A stretch of DNA of 64,000 nucleotides from NCBI RefSeq assembly GCF_036010485.1, contig NZ_CP108568.1, forward strand, positions 6,432,001 through 6,496,000, in the 5' to 3' direction. Shown here piece by piece: positions 50,609 through 60,049 of the stretch. Source of the stretch: Streptomyces sp. NBC_01198. Its GTDB lineage: Bacteria > Actinomycetota > Actinomycetes > Streptomycetales > Streptomycetaceae. A model generated the notes under the pieces. It was not told the DNA's origin. It worked only from the letters and a program-made list of their open reading frames with translations, and made no database searches. Both the position numbers and the translations under genes were made by a program. The stretch's first letter is position 1. Each line of letters begins with the position of its first letter.

Positions 50609-51459
50609 CCGGAGCACCGGTCGTGCGGGTGACCACCGACCCCGGGCACGGCGGGCGTTGGACGTCGCTGTCGTCAGGGGGGAGGGAGTGGCTCTGTCAC
50701 CGAGACGAGCCGCGCCGCCGGTGGGTACGGCCGGGTGACGCCTTCGCCGACGCGGGCGGCCTGGAGGAGTGCGTCCCCACGGTGCGCGGCGGCCCGGACC
50801 ACGGCGACGCCTGGTCCCGGCCGTGGACGCAGGACGGCGATACCGCGTCGGTGCGGTGCCCCGACTTCCACCTCACCCGTACCCTCGGCGTCGCGGACGG
50901 CGGTGTCGTTGCCGACTACCGCCTGACGGCCGAACCCGGCTACCGCTTCCTGTGGGCAGGCCACGCCCTGCTCGACGTCTCCGAACAAGGGCGGATCGCC
51001 GTCATCGAGGGCGCGCCCGGTCGGCTCTACCGCGACGGCGGCTCCGACTGGGAGGCGTTCGCCTGGCCGCGGGCGGGGGTCGGGGACGCCGCCACCGCCG
51101 CGGGCGGCCCCGACGCGCCCGCCGTGCCCCCGGCTCCCGTGTCACCGGACATCCGCTTCGACCTGCTCGGCCCGGACGACGGCACTGCGCTGGGAGCGAT
51201 CGTCGACACCGCGCGGGCAACCGTCCACGACGGCCGGAACACGCTGGAGTTCGCCCTCGAAGCGCCGGGTCAGCCCGTCTCCGTCGCCGTGTGGCGCAAT
51301 CTCCGCGGCTTCCCGGAAAGCGCCCCGTACCGCTCGATCGGCGTCGAGCCGATGCTCGGCCGGGTCTTCGACCTGGCCGCAGCGGGGGAGCGGGACGCGG
51401 CGCGGGTGCCCGCGACGGGGGAGGTCCGCTGGCGGCTGACGATCACCGCGCGCCCGTGA
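50602..51459 (+). CDS. Galactose mutarotase-like superfamily protein
   Basis: A 285-aa beta-sandwich protein of the aldose-1-epimerase (GalM-like) superfamily: GGRWTSLSSGGREWLCHRDEP, GGLEECVPTV, WSRPWTQDG, and the distant YRSIGVEPMLGRVFDL. The usual catalytic His/Glu set of true GalM is only partly recognisable, so an epimerase activity on the sugar or a lactone-related role is uncertain. ATG 50602 overlaps the stop of dgoD, so it is firmly part of the galactonate operon. Confidence 0.75.
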   Translation: MVTGAPVVRVTTDPGHGGRWTSLSSGGREWLCHRDEPRRRWVRPGDAFADAGGLEECVPTVRGGPDHGDAWSRPWTQDGDTASVRCPDFHLTRTLGVADGGVVADYRLTAEPGYRFLWAGHALLDVSEQGRIAVIEGAPGRLYRDGGSDWEAFAWPRAGVGDAATAAGGPDAPAVPPAPVSPDIRFDLLGPDDGTALGAIVDTARATVHDGRNTLEFALEAPGQPVSVAVWRNLRGFPESAPYRSIGVEPMLGRVFDLAAAGERDAARVPATGEVRWRLTITARP

Positions 51460-51564
51460 CGCGTAATCAGCACGCTTACCGGCGTGGGGAGCAGGTCCCG
51501 TCCCGTCCCGTCCCGTCCCGAGCCGGGCCGACCGCCCGGCTCAGCAGTGGAAAGGAGCCCGCAC

Positions 51565-52212
51565 GTGGACCTACTGACCGCGCTGCGTACCCACCGGCTC
51601 GTCGCGGTCGTCCGCGGCGCCGACCCCGACGCCGCCCACCGGGCGGTGATGGCCCTGACAGAGGAAGGCGTCGCCCTGGTCGAGGTCTCGCTCAGCGGCG
51701 CGGGGGCGCTCGACGTCATCGCCCGGACCCGCGCCTCCCTCGGGCCCGCCGCTCCGCTCGGCGCCGGCACCGTGCTCACCGCCGACGACGCCCGCGCCGT
51801 CCAGGCCGCCGGAGCCGACTTCGTGGTCACCCCCGCACTCGGCGAAGGGGTCACCGCCGCCCGTGAGTTGGGCATGCCCGTACTCGCAGGGGTGATAACG
51901 CCCACTGACATCGTGACCGCCCGAGGGATGGGCGCCGAAGCGCTGAAGATCTTCCCCGCGGAGCAGGCCGGCGGCCCCGGCTACCTCCGCGCCCTGCGCG
52001 GTCCCTTCCCCGACCTCCCCTTTGTCCCGGTCGGCGGTGTGGACGCCCCCGCCGCCCGGGCCTACCTCGCCGCCGGTGCCACCGCCGTCGGCGTCGGCTC
52101 CCCGCTCCTCGGGGACGCGGCCGACGGCGGCAGCGTGGACGCGCTACGGATCAGGGCCCGGGAGTTCCTGCGGGCGGTGCGGGACTTCGGCCAGGGACAG
52201 GAGGACCGGTGA
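51565..52212 (+). CDS. dgoA: 2-dehydro-3-deoxy-phosphogluconate/phosphogalactonate aldolase
   Basis: A 215-aa class I aldolase of the KDPG/KDPGal family, cleaving KDPGal to pyruvate and glyceraldehyde 3-phosphate. The Schiff-base Lys128 is in EALKIFPAEQAGG and the catalytic Glu40 in LVEVSLSG; GAGTVLTADDA and VPVGGVDAPAARAYLAAGA follow. The segment at 43-45 reads LSG where KDPG aldolases usually have LRT, and the KIFPAE ending is typical of the KDPGal branch. GTG 51565 follows AAAGGAG. Confidence 0.88.
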   Translation: MDLLTALRTHRLVAVVRGADPDAAHRAVMALTEEGVALVEVSLSGAGALDVIARTRASLGPAAPLGAGTVLTADDARAVQAAGADFVVTPALGEGVTAARELGMPVLAGVITPTDIVTARGMGAEALKIFPAEQAGGPGYLRALRGPFPDLPFVPVGGVDAPAARAYLAAGATAVGVGSPLLGDAADGGSVDALRIRAREFLRAVRDFGQGQEDR

Positions 52213-52375
52213 AGCCCCGGCCCGCGACGCGGCCCGCGGCGGCGAGCAGCGTGCGGAGCGCAGGAATGAGCGCCGCGGTGAGCGCCGTAGGGCTCGCCGT
52301 GCGAACCGGCCCGGTTCGCGGCGCGGCCGCCCCCCGCGGACACCGCGGCGTTTCCGGTCCGCGGCGGGCTGCACG

Positions 52376-53365
52376 ATGATCCCCCTCGCCGAGGGGCCGA
52401 TCGTCTGCGTCGGCGAGACCATGGCCGCGCTCGTACCCGAGCCCGTGGGCCCGCTCGTGGCGGCAGCGGGACTGCGGGTCGCCGTAGCCGGGGCCGAGTC
52501 GAACGTGGCGATGTACCTCGCCGACCACGGCATACCCGTGCGCTGGGTGTCGGCGCTCGGCGACGACCCCTTGGGGCGGCGGGTGCTGGCCGAGGTGGCG
52601 GCGCCCGGGGTCGACGTGAGCAGCGTGCGCGTCGACCCGACCCGGCCGACCGGACTGCTGGTCAAGGACCCCGGAGCGGCCGGGACCCGCGTCCACTACT
52701 ACCGCCGGGGCTCGGCCGCCTCGGCGCTCGGGGCCGGCCTGCTGGCCGGCCCCGCCGTACGGGATGCGGGGCTGCTGCACCTGACCGGCATCACCGCCGC
52801 CCTGTCACCGTCCTGCCGGGGGCTGGTGGAGGAGGCCTTGGGCGGTCCACTTCCGGTGAGCTTCGACGTCAACCACCGTCCCGCGCTGTGGACGGACGGC
52901 TCCGCCTCCGATCTGCTGCATGCCCTCGCCGACCGCGCCGATCTGGTCTTCGTCGGCCTCGACGAGGCCCGGGCGCTGTGGGGCGAGCGGATCGGCGCGC
53001 CGGACGACGTACGGAGCCTCCTGCCCGGCCCGCGCCTGCTCGTGGTCAAGGACGGCGCCCGCGCGGCGACCGCCTTCGACGGTGGCGTCGCGCACACGGT
53101 GCCGGCCCTGCGCACCGAGGTGGTCGAGCCCGTCGGTGCGGGCGACGCCTTCGCAGCAGGCTTCCTGACTGGGCTGCGCCGCAGCGAGCCGCTCCCGAGA
53201 GCGCTGCGTCTGGCCCATCTGACCGCGGGCGCCGCCCTGCGGGTGCCCGGCGATCACGGCCCGCTGCCCCCGGCGGAGCGGATCGCCTCGCTGCTGGCCG
53301 CCTCGGAGGAGGAGTGGCGGCAACTCGGCCCGACGGCCCGGCCGGACGCACCCGGGACCGCCTGA
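52376..53365 (+). CDS. PfkB-family sugar kinase (2-keto-3-deoxygluconate/galactonate kinase)
   Basis: A 329-aa ribokinase-family kinase with substrate motif VAGAESNVAMYLADHG, KDPG-type block VSFDVNHRPALW, and signature 2 EPVGAGDAFAAGF with catalytic Asp257. The DVNHR motif is typical of KDG kinases, consistent with phosphorylating 2-keto-3-deoxygalactonate between dgoD and dgoA. The ATG at 52376 has no ribosome binding site; it overlaps (ATGA) the stop of a 37-codon frame that starts at 52266 after GGAGCGCAGGA. Translation may therefore be coupled to this leader. Confidence 0.85.
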   Translation: MIPLAEGPIVCVGETMAALVPEPVGPLVAAAGLRVAVAGAESNVAMYLADHGIPVRWVSALGDDPLGRRVLAEVAAPGVDVSSVRVDPTRPTGLLVKDPGAAGTRVHYYRRGSAASALGAGLLAGPAVRDAGLLHLTGITAALSPSCRGLVEEALGGPLPVSFDVNHRPALWTDGSASDLLHALADRADLVFVGLDEARALWGERIGAPDDVRSLLPGPRLLVVKDGARAATAFDGGVAHTVPALRTEVVEPVGAGDAFAAGFLTGLRRSEPLPRALRLAHLTAGAALRVPGDHGPLPPAERIASLLAASEEEWRQLGPTARPDAPGTA

Positions 53366-53504
53366 ATCCGCACGACGCCCCGATGCCGGTACGTCGGGCA
53401 CGACCACTTCCCGGTCAGCCCAGGCGGGCGGACGATTCAATTCCGCGGCGGCGACGCGCGGCACGATCTGGCGGCGGCGCAGCTATCGTTCCAGGTGGCC
53501 GAGG

Positions 53505-54095
53505 TCACGGCCCTTGTCCGCGTGCAGCTTGGCTGTGCGGCGGCGCCTTGGCCTGGAGGGAGGCCGGGCGGGAGCTGTGGGCGTCCCATGCACGACAGTT
53601 GGCCCGTGGGGCCAGGTCCTCGCTCGGCCATGGCAGAGATGCCGATCCCGATAGGTCAGGGTGTGGCGAGGCCTCGGTGAGTGCCGTCCAGTCTCCGACC
53701 GTCTCCTGGTGCGAACCGCTCGCCGTGCTCGCAGCCACTGCTTCGGCGTCCTCGGCGGAGCACGGCGTCCCTGCTCGGGTGAGCGGGACAAGTGGCCACG
53801 CAGGGCCCGCACCGGCCGGCTCTCCATCGAAGGCGGTCCAGTCCCGGGGGCCGTCGAACCGCCGTGCCCGGCCGACGGCGTCGGCGACTTCGTCGCCCAC
53901 CTGGAGAGACGCGTACGGGCGCATCAGCAGTTCGAAGGAGAAGGGGATCCCGGCGCCGGGGTGGATGGTGATTTCCCACCACGGCCATCGCACCGACACT
54001 TGGTCCCACGTGACACCCTGCTCGACGCTGGTAACCGTGAAGGGGCACGCGACCGACAGCACGTCACCGACCCGGAAGTCCCCCTCATCAATCAT
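53505..54095 (-). CDS. Hypothetical protein (196 aa)
   Basis: Starts MIDEGDFRVGDVLSVACPFTVTSVEQGVTWDQV and continues WPWWEITIHPGAGIPFSFELLMRPYASLQVGDEVADAVGRARRFDGPRDWTAFDGEPAG. The first 110 residues look like a real compact domain with normal amino-acid use; the last 70 are of poor quality and may be out of frame or decayed. The family was not recognised. No strong ribosome binding site. It might be the surviving part of a longer gene. Confidence 0.45.
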   Translation of the reverse strand: MIDEGDFRVGDVLSVACPFTVTSVEQGVTWDQVSVRWPWWEITIHPGAGIPFSFELLMRPYASLQVGDEVADAVGRARRFDGPRDWTAFDGEPAGAGPAWPLVPLTRAGTPCSAEDAEAVAASTASGSHQETVGDWTALTEASPHPDLSGSASLPWPSEDLAPRANCRAWDAHSSRPASLQAKAPPHSQAARGQGP

Positions 54096-54239
54096 TCGGC
54101 CGGGGTAGACGGGTCTTCTCGGGGTCCCGGGGTCCACGAGGACCTGGCGGCCAGGGGCCTGCTCGCCCGTGGGCGCCCAGCGCCGGATGCCCCAACTCGG
54201 CCTCAGCCACCTCCCCTCCGCGCTGCTCGAACCGGTCCC

Positions 54240-54405
54240 CGCAGTATTGCCGCCAGTCCCCGACAACGGCGACGCGTACGTCGTTCCCGCGTTCTCCGGC
54301 CTCTTCGCTCCCTACTGGCGCTTCGACGCGCGCGGTGTGATCACCGGTCCTACCGCGTACGTCACCAAGGCGCACCTGGCCCGGGCGGTCCTGGAGGCTC
54401 AGGCC
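54240..54405 (+). pseudogene. Glycerol kinase fragment
   Basis: The plus strand reads [17 protein letters not shown], then [14 protein letters not shown], then [16 protein letters not shown]. This is the conserved C-terminal FGGY_C region of GlpK (usually [17 protein letters not shown]). It ends abruptly at about 54405, where the antisense glycosyltransferase fragment begins. Nothing of the N-terminal domain is present. Confidence 0.75.
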
Positions 54406-54870
54406 TTAGCGGTTGTTGCGGGGCAGCACGAGGCCGGCGACCGCCTGCACCCGGTGGTCGGCGGGGGGCTGCAGGACCTTGTGGGGGGCCTTGGGGGCGA
54501 GCTGGACGTCGGAGTCGACGGTGAGGAAGATGTCGGCGTCCGGGCAGTGGCGGGCTGCAAGCACCTGCGCGTGGCGCTTGCCGCGGTTGGGGGTGCGGTG
54601 CCAGGAGGTGCGCAGGCCTTGCTCGGCCCGCTCGCACATGTACGGCGCGGTCTGCACGAGCAGCACCGCGGCCAGCGGGGTCCACGCCCAAAGAGCCCGG
54701 CCGGTGCCCGCCCCGCTGGCTGACAGCCACGCCCGCAGGGCGTACGCGGAGAGCGTGACCGCGATGATCCCCAACGCTGCGGCACCGGCTACCACGAGCG
54801 CGCGTGGGCGCCTGACGTCGGTGATCGTCCCAGTTGCCGCGCCCGTCTCCTGCGCGTGGCGGCCGGTCAC
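54406..54870 (-). pseudogene. Truncated family-2 glycosyltransferase (hyaluronan-synthase-like) remnant
   Basis: A 154-aa frame from a GTG at 54870 to a TAA at 54406. It has N-terminal membrane segments (VVAGAAALGIIAVTLSAYAL and [12 protein letters not shown]), then [18 protein letters not shown] and [14 protein letters not shown]. The latter are GT2 motifs that in intact synthases lie about 150-250 residues in. The segment between is missing and all sequence after RNNR is lost. An internal deletion and a truncated 3' end indicate a pseudogene, cut at the same junction as the glycerol kinase piece. Confidence 0.65.
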
Positions 54871-55138
54871 TACCGGTCGGTGCCGCGGCGGAAGCCGTGT
54901 CGCACGCCGGCCACCCCGAGCAGTACAGGGCGAGGGCCGCTTCGACCATCCACCAGCCGGCGAGCGTCAGGTCACCGATCACCATGACGCCGGTTCCGGT
55001 GTGGGCAAAAGTGGTTGTGGTACATGACGGCGTCCCTTCCGAACCCATGCCGGCTCGCCGATTCGCCGGTTCAACGGGCGGTGACCGCTTCCACCGAGGC
55101 ACGTCTGGGTCGGCAACTGGTCCACCGGTGTGGGCGCG
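54871..55138. other. Segment without an assignable gene
   Basis: The minus strand reads VMVIGDLTLAGWWMVEAALALY at about 54925-54990. This may be a membrane-segment remnant of the adjoining glycosyltransferase locus, but no complete gene or family is recognisable. Confidence 0.4.
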
Positions 55139-55178
55139 CGCCATCCGCCCCCCGGACCGGTCCGGGGGGCGGATGGCG
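55139..55178. terminator. 40-bp perfect palindrome, terminator of the formaldehyde dehydrogenase gene
   Basis: Arms at 55139-55158 and 55159-55178 are perfectly complementary over 20 bp with no spacer (half: GCCATCCGCCCCCCGGACC plus one flanking base). It lies 13 bp beyond the stop codon at 55192 of the minus-strand dehydrogenase gene. Confidence 0.8.
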
Positions 55179-55191
55179 GTCCTCGGGTCCT

Positions 55192-56367
<1,176 letters not shown>

Positions 56368-56950
56368 GTCTGCTCCCTCAGGTGTCGCCAGAGGTGCGCG
56401 GCACCACGCGCTGTCGTGCACGGCTCAGGAGACCTGACTTCGGTAGCCGGCGCGACGGGTCCGTGTCTCCCGCATGCCTCTCCGGGCCGCGCACCGGGCT
56501 CAGGGGACGGTGTGTGATCCGCCGCCGGGCCGCTACGCGGAGCCCCGGCGCCCCGCCGACGTGCCGCCCGATACCCCCGCATTCCACACTAGACGACCAT
56601 GTATCGGTCGACCAGTTATGTTTTCCGGACACGACGGGCCCTGGCAACTACGGATCTCCGGCTCAGGCCACCGGTCGGCCACCGTGCCCGTCCTGGAGTA
56701 CGTGGCGACGTTCTTGTCCGCGCTCGGAGTGGGCGGCCGCGCCTGGTCGCCTCGTCGCTCCCCAAGCCCGAACCCGGGGCGCCACCCAATGTGGCGACCG
56801 AAGCGACGAACCAGGACAACGTCCAGCACTCCGCGCGCGCTGCTGGTACGCCTCGACGCGATACTCCGTGGGCATCGCGACCTGCTCAAGGGGCGCCATG
56901 CGGCGGCCTGCGTGGCAAGGGTGGATCATGGGCATGGGATCCCACCGGGG
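56368..56950. other. 583-bp intergenic region, no gene recognised
   Basis: All frames give only low-quality translations. An AT-richer patch at about 56598-56635 contains a GGTCGACC core and could hold the promoter of the formaldehyde dehydrogenase gene, some 230 bp upstream of its start. Confidence 0.5.
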
Positions 56951-57160
56951 TCAGCGGTTGCGTGCCGACTTCACCGCTCTGCGCAGCGAGTCGGCCAGCG
57001 CGGCAGCGGCGGCGATCGGCAGCAGCCACCACGCGTTCAGTCCACTCGTGGCCAACCCGGCGGTGGCGCCCAGCGCCAGTAGCGTCCAGAGGGCGACCTG
57101 CCAGTCGTCGCCGACGACGAAGTCGTACCAGAACAGGCCGAAGGCCCGGAGCCGTTTCAT
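56951..57160 (-). CDS. Small membrane protein (69 aa)
   Basis: MKRLRAFGLFWYDFVVGDDWQVALWTLLALGATAGLATSGL and a second hydrophobic stretch WWLLPIAAAAALADSL followed by a basic tail. Two membrane helices. The ATG overlaps the stop of the upstream COG4280-type gene (ATGA), which supports it being real. It is probably an accessory subunit of that protein; the function is unknown. Confidence 0.75.
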   Translation of the reverse strand: MKRLRAFGLFWYDFVVGDDWQVALWTLLALGATAGLATSGLNAWWLLPIAAAAALADSLRRAVKSARNR

Positions 57161-57927
57161 CGGGGGAGTCCTCTTCCGTCAGGCCGGCGGACTCCATGGC
57201 GTGCGGCGGCACCGCGCAGGACGCGGGTGTATCCCAGCGCGAGCAGCGCCACGGCCGGCACCAGGACCAACAAGGCCGCGTCCGCCCCCGGCCATGTCAC
57301 TTGGGCGCCCTCGGCCGACCAGAAGAGACCGAACGAGGTCAGCAGGGTGCCGACGATGAACTTCAGCGTGTTCTCCGGCACGCGGGCCAGCGGTGCCCGG
57401 ATTGCGAAGCCCGCTCCGGTCACCACGACGACAGCCAGCGCCGCGCCGAGTGCGGCCAGCGGAACGTCGTGCTGGCTGCCGCCGAAGGTGATGACGATGA
57501 ACGCGACTTCGAGGCCCTCCAGGGCGACACCCTTGAAGGCGAGGGTGAAGGCGTACCAGTCCTGGACCCGGCCGCGCCGCAGGGCCGGCGCCTGTTCGGC
57601 AGCGGCGACGTCCCGGGCGAAGGCGGCCGACTCGTCGCGCTGTTCCTTCCAGCCCGATGCCCGCAGGATCGCCTTGCGCAGCCACTGGAGGCCGAAGAGC
57701 AACAGCAGCGCGCCGACCACTACCCGCAGTCCACTGAGCGGGATCCGTGCGACAGTCGGGCCGAGGGCACCCACCACCGCGGCGAGGACGAGCAGCGCCG
57801 CGGCGGCCCCCTGCAGTGCGGACCGCCAGTGGCGGCCGGTGCCCGCGGCCAGAACCACGGTCAGCGCCTCCACCCCTTCCACCACACAGGCGAGGAAAAC
57901 CGTCACGACCAGGGCGAACGGACTCAT
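57157..57927 (-). CDS. COG4280-type multi-pass membrane protein
   Basis: A 256-aa polytopic protein with about six helices. It begins MSPFALVVTVFLACVVEGVEALTVVLAAGTGRHWRSALQGAAAA and later has FKGVALEGLEVAFIVITFGGSQHDVPLAALGAAL. Two repeated halves each carry a VEG-EA/LEG-EV acidic motif, as in UPF0016/COG4280 cation-transport-like proteins. It might transport a divalent cation. It is coupled to the 69-aa membrane protein and divergent from a COG4705-type gene. A GTCTACA-N4-TGTAAAC site lies 91 bp upstream. Confidence 0.75.
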   Translation of the reverse strand: MSPFALVVTVFLACVVEGVEALTVVLAAGTGRHWRSALQGAAAALLVLAAVVGALGPTVARIPLSGLRVVVGALLLLFGLQWLRKAILRASGWKEQRDESAAFARDVAAAEQAPALRRGRVQDWYAFTLAFKGVALEGLEVAFIVITFGGSQHDVPLAALGAALAVVVVTGAGFAIRAPLARVPENTLKFIVGTLLTSFGLFWSAEGAQVTWPGADAALLVLVPAVALLALGYTRVLRGAAARHGVRRPDGRGLPR

Positions 57928-58018
57928 GCCACACTTCCCCTTCTCCGGAGCGCCTACTCGGGGAGCCGGACGATAGCCGGGACCGGCAGGCGGGCTCGCA
58001 CGCACCCGCCGCACCTGT

Positions 58019-58036
58019 GTCTACAGCCTTGTAAAC
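58019..58036. promoter_or_regulatory. Operator copy A (GTCTACA-N4-TGTAAAC)
   Basis: An 18-bp imperfect dyad, one mismatch between arms, 91 bp upstream of the COG4280-type gene. It is the same motif as at 58203-58220. Confidence 0.65.
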
Positions 58037-58202
58037 AGCGCTGATCGCAGTGTGCCACGGGACTTCGGCAATTCCCCCGGGGCCACCGGAGGTGACGCGG
58101 GCCGCGACCGTGCCGGCCGGGAGAACGGCGAGGGGGGCTGACGGCGTCGCCCATAACGCACGTGCTGGTGCGAGGGTCGGTGGTGCCGCCTGCCGCCTCA
58201 TC

Positions 58203-58220
58203 GTCTACATTTCTGTAGAC
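58203..58220. promoter_or_regulatory. Operator copy B (GTCTACA-N4-TGTAGAC)
   Basis: A perfect 18-bp dyad with 7-bp arms, 45 bp upstream of the COG4705-type gene. TACA-TGTA symmetry recalls BlaI/CopY-type operators, although those usually have a 2-nt spacer. No regulator gene is adjacent. Confidence 0.7.
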
Positions 58221-58265
58221 ACTGATGGATGCGGCGTGTGCAGCGCCGGGAGAGCGGCGGTGCCC

Positions 58266-59108
58266 ATGGGACAGAGTGGCTACGGTTACGACTCGGGAGC
58301 CGGTGCCGGACTGGGGACCGATCCCGGGCCGGTCGGACACCGGCAGCTTTCCGAGGCAGCGGAGGCGCAGGCGTGGAGCAAGGTCCCCGAGGTCACCGTA
58401 CTGTTCTGGACGACCAAGATCCTCACCACTGGGATGGGCGAGACCACCTCCGACTTCCTGTCGAAGTCCCCAGCGGTAGGGGGCGCCCTCGGCCTGATCG
58501 GCTTCACCGGTTTCCTGTGGCTTCAGTTCCGCGCGCCCCGCTACTCGCCGTGGATCTACTGGGGGGCGATCGTGATGGTGAGCATCTTCGGCACCATGGC
58601 CGCCGACATCGTGCACGTCGTCGGCATCCCTTACGCCGTCTCCACGGTGGTGTTCGTCCTGGCGCTGGCCGGCATTCTGACCGCTTGGTACCGCAGCGAG
58701 GGCACGCTCTCCATCCACAGCATCCACACCCCGCGCCGCGAACGGTTCTACTGGGCGACCGTATTGGCCACCTTCGCCCTCGGTACGGCGGCCGGCGACC
58801 TCACCGCTACGTCCTTCCGTCTCGGCTACTTCTCCTCCGGCGTCCTCTTCGCCGCCCTGATCGCCGTGCCGGCACTGGCCCGGCTCGCCGGACTCAACGC
58901 GGTGGCCGCCTTCTGGTGGGCCTACGTACTGACCCGGCCGCTGGGCGCCTCCTTCGCGGACTGGATGGGCGTGTCCAAGGACAGGGGCGGACTCGGCTGG
59001 GGCACCGGCCCGGTCAGCCTGGTGCTGGCCGTCCTGATCGCGGCCCTCGTGGCCTGCCTCGCCGCCCAGCACCGCCGACACCGGAGGCCTGCCGTCGCCG
59101 CCGACTGA
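58266..59108 (+). CDS. COG4705-type multi-pass membrane protein
   Basis: A 280-aa protein with about eight helices in two repeats, each starting with a VPEVTVLFWTTKILTTGMGETTSDFL or ERFYWATVLATFALGTAAGDLTATSF motif. The acidic residues inside helices suggest cation handling. The N-terminal 40 residues are Gly-rich and soluble. ATG 58266 was chosen; the ribosome binding site GGAGAG is rather distant. It is divergent from the COG4280-type gene, and both promoters carry the same dyad, so they are probably co-regulated. The function is unknown. Confidence 0.75.
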   Translation: MGQSGYGYDSGAGAGLGTDPGPVGHRQLSEAAEAQAWSKVPEVTVLFWTTKILTTGMGETTSDFLSKSPAVGGALGLIGFTGFLWLQFRAPRYSPWIYWGAIVMVSIFGTMAADIVHVVGIPYAVSTVVFVLALAGILTAWYRSEGTLSIHSIHTPRRERFYWATVLATFALGTAAGDLTATSFRLGYFSSGVLFAALIAVPALARLAGLNAVAAFWWAYVLTRPLGASFADWMGVSKDRGGLGWGTGPVSLVLAVLIAALVACLAAQHRRHRRPAVAAD

Positions 59109-59371
59109 CACCCCGACCGGCTCCGACTCTGCCGCGACAGTGTGTGGCACTTGTTCGGAACCGGGGCTTCTGGCCGGCGTCACGGCCGGTCAGGAGCCTG
59201 GTCGTCTTCCTGCGATATCCCGTGCGCGGACCGGGCCGAGGTCCCTCTTGCAGCGGCTGGCGCAACGCGCGTGCCGCGTCGGACTGCACCTGTCCGACAT
59301 CCCCCGGGAGGCTGTTCGACCCCACCCAGGTCACGATCGGCCGCGGCTATTCCCTGCAGATCTACTACTGT

Positions 59372-60049
59372 TCATCCCGAGGGGTTGGGGCGGGTCAGGC
59401 CGAGGTCGTAGGCGAAAATCACGGCCTGGACGCGGTCCCTGGCGCCGATCTTCGCCAAAACCCGGCCGACGTGCGTCTTGACGGTGGATTCCGACAGCAC
59501 CAGGCGTTCGGCGATCTCGCCATTGGTACAGCCTTCACCCATCACCGTCAGGATCTCCCGTTCGCGATCGGTGAGGGTCTGCCACCGCGGGTCGCGGTCG
59601 GCACCGCCGTGACGCGGGCTGACCGGCAGTCGGCCGGCGTACGTGTCGAGCAGCCGCCGGGTCAGAGCGGGTGCGATCACCGCGTCGCCTTTCGCCACGG
59701 CACGGATCCCGGACAGCAGTTCTTCCGGCCGGGCGTCCTTGAGCAGAAAGCCACTGGCGCCGGCACGCAGCGCGGCGTGGGCGTATTCGTCGACGTCGAA
59801 GGTGGTGAGGACGAGGATGCGGGAGCGTCCGCCGCCGGCGACGATGCGGCGGGTGGCCTCGATGCCGTCCATTCCGGGCATGCGCACGTCCATCAGGACG
59901 ACGTCGGGTCGCAGGACGGCCGCTTGGCGGACGGCCTCCGCGCCGTGGGCCGCTTCGCCGACCACCTCCGTGTCCGGTGCGGTCTCCAGCAGCATGCGGA
60001 AACCCAGACATTGCAGTGGCTGGTCGTCCACGATGAGGACAGTGGTCAC
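59372..60049 (-). CDS. NarL/FixJ-type response regulator
   Basis: A 225-aa regulator. The receiver domain is residues 1-120 with acidic pocket Asp8/Asp9, phosphorylation site Asp54 (VVLMDVRMPG) and Lys104 (FLLKDA). The LuxR-type HTH is at about 158-215 (LTDREREILTVMGEGCTNGEIAERLVLSESTVKTHVGRVLAKIG). The GTG start overlaps the stop of the histidine kinase gene in a GTGA. It controls, most likely, the ABC exporter genes upstream in the same operon. Confidence 0.93.
   Translation of the reverse strand: MTTVLIVDDQPLQCLGFRMLLETAPDTEVVGEAAHGAEAVRQAAVLRPDVVLMDVRMPGMDGIEATRRIVAGGGRSRILVLTTFDVDEYAHAALRAGASGFLLKDARPEELLSGIRAVAKGDAVIAPALTRRLLDTYAGRLPVSPRHGGADRDPRWQTLTDREREILTVMGEGCTNGEIAERLVLSESTVKTHVGRVLAKIGARDRVQAVIFAYDLGLTRPNPSG

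Noticed and set aside
56533-56889. 118-codon minus-strand frame in the gap upstream of the formaldehyde dehydrogenase
   Set aside because: No recognisable domain; overlapping frames on the other strand are just as open.
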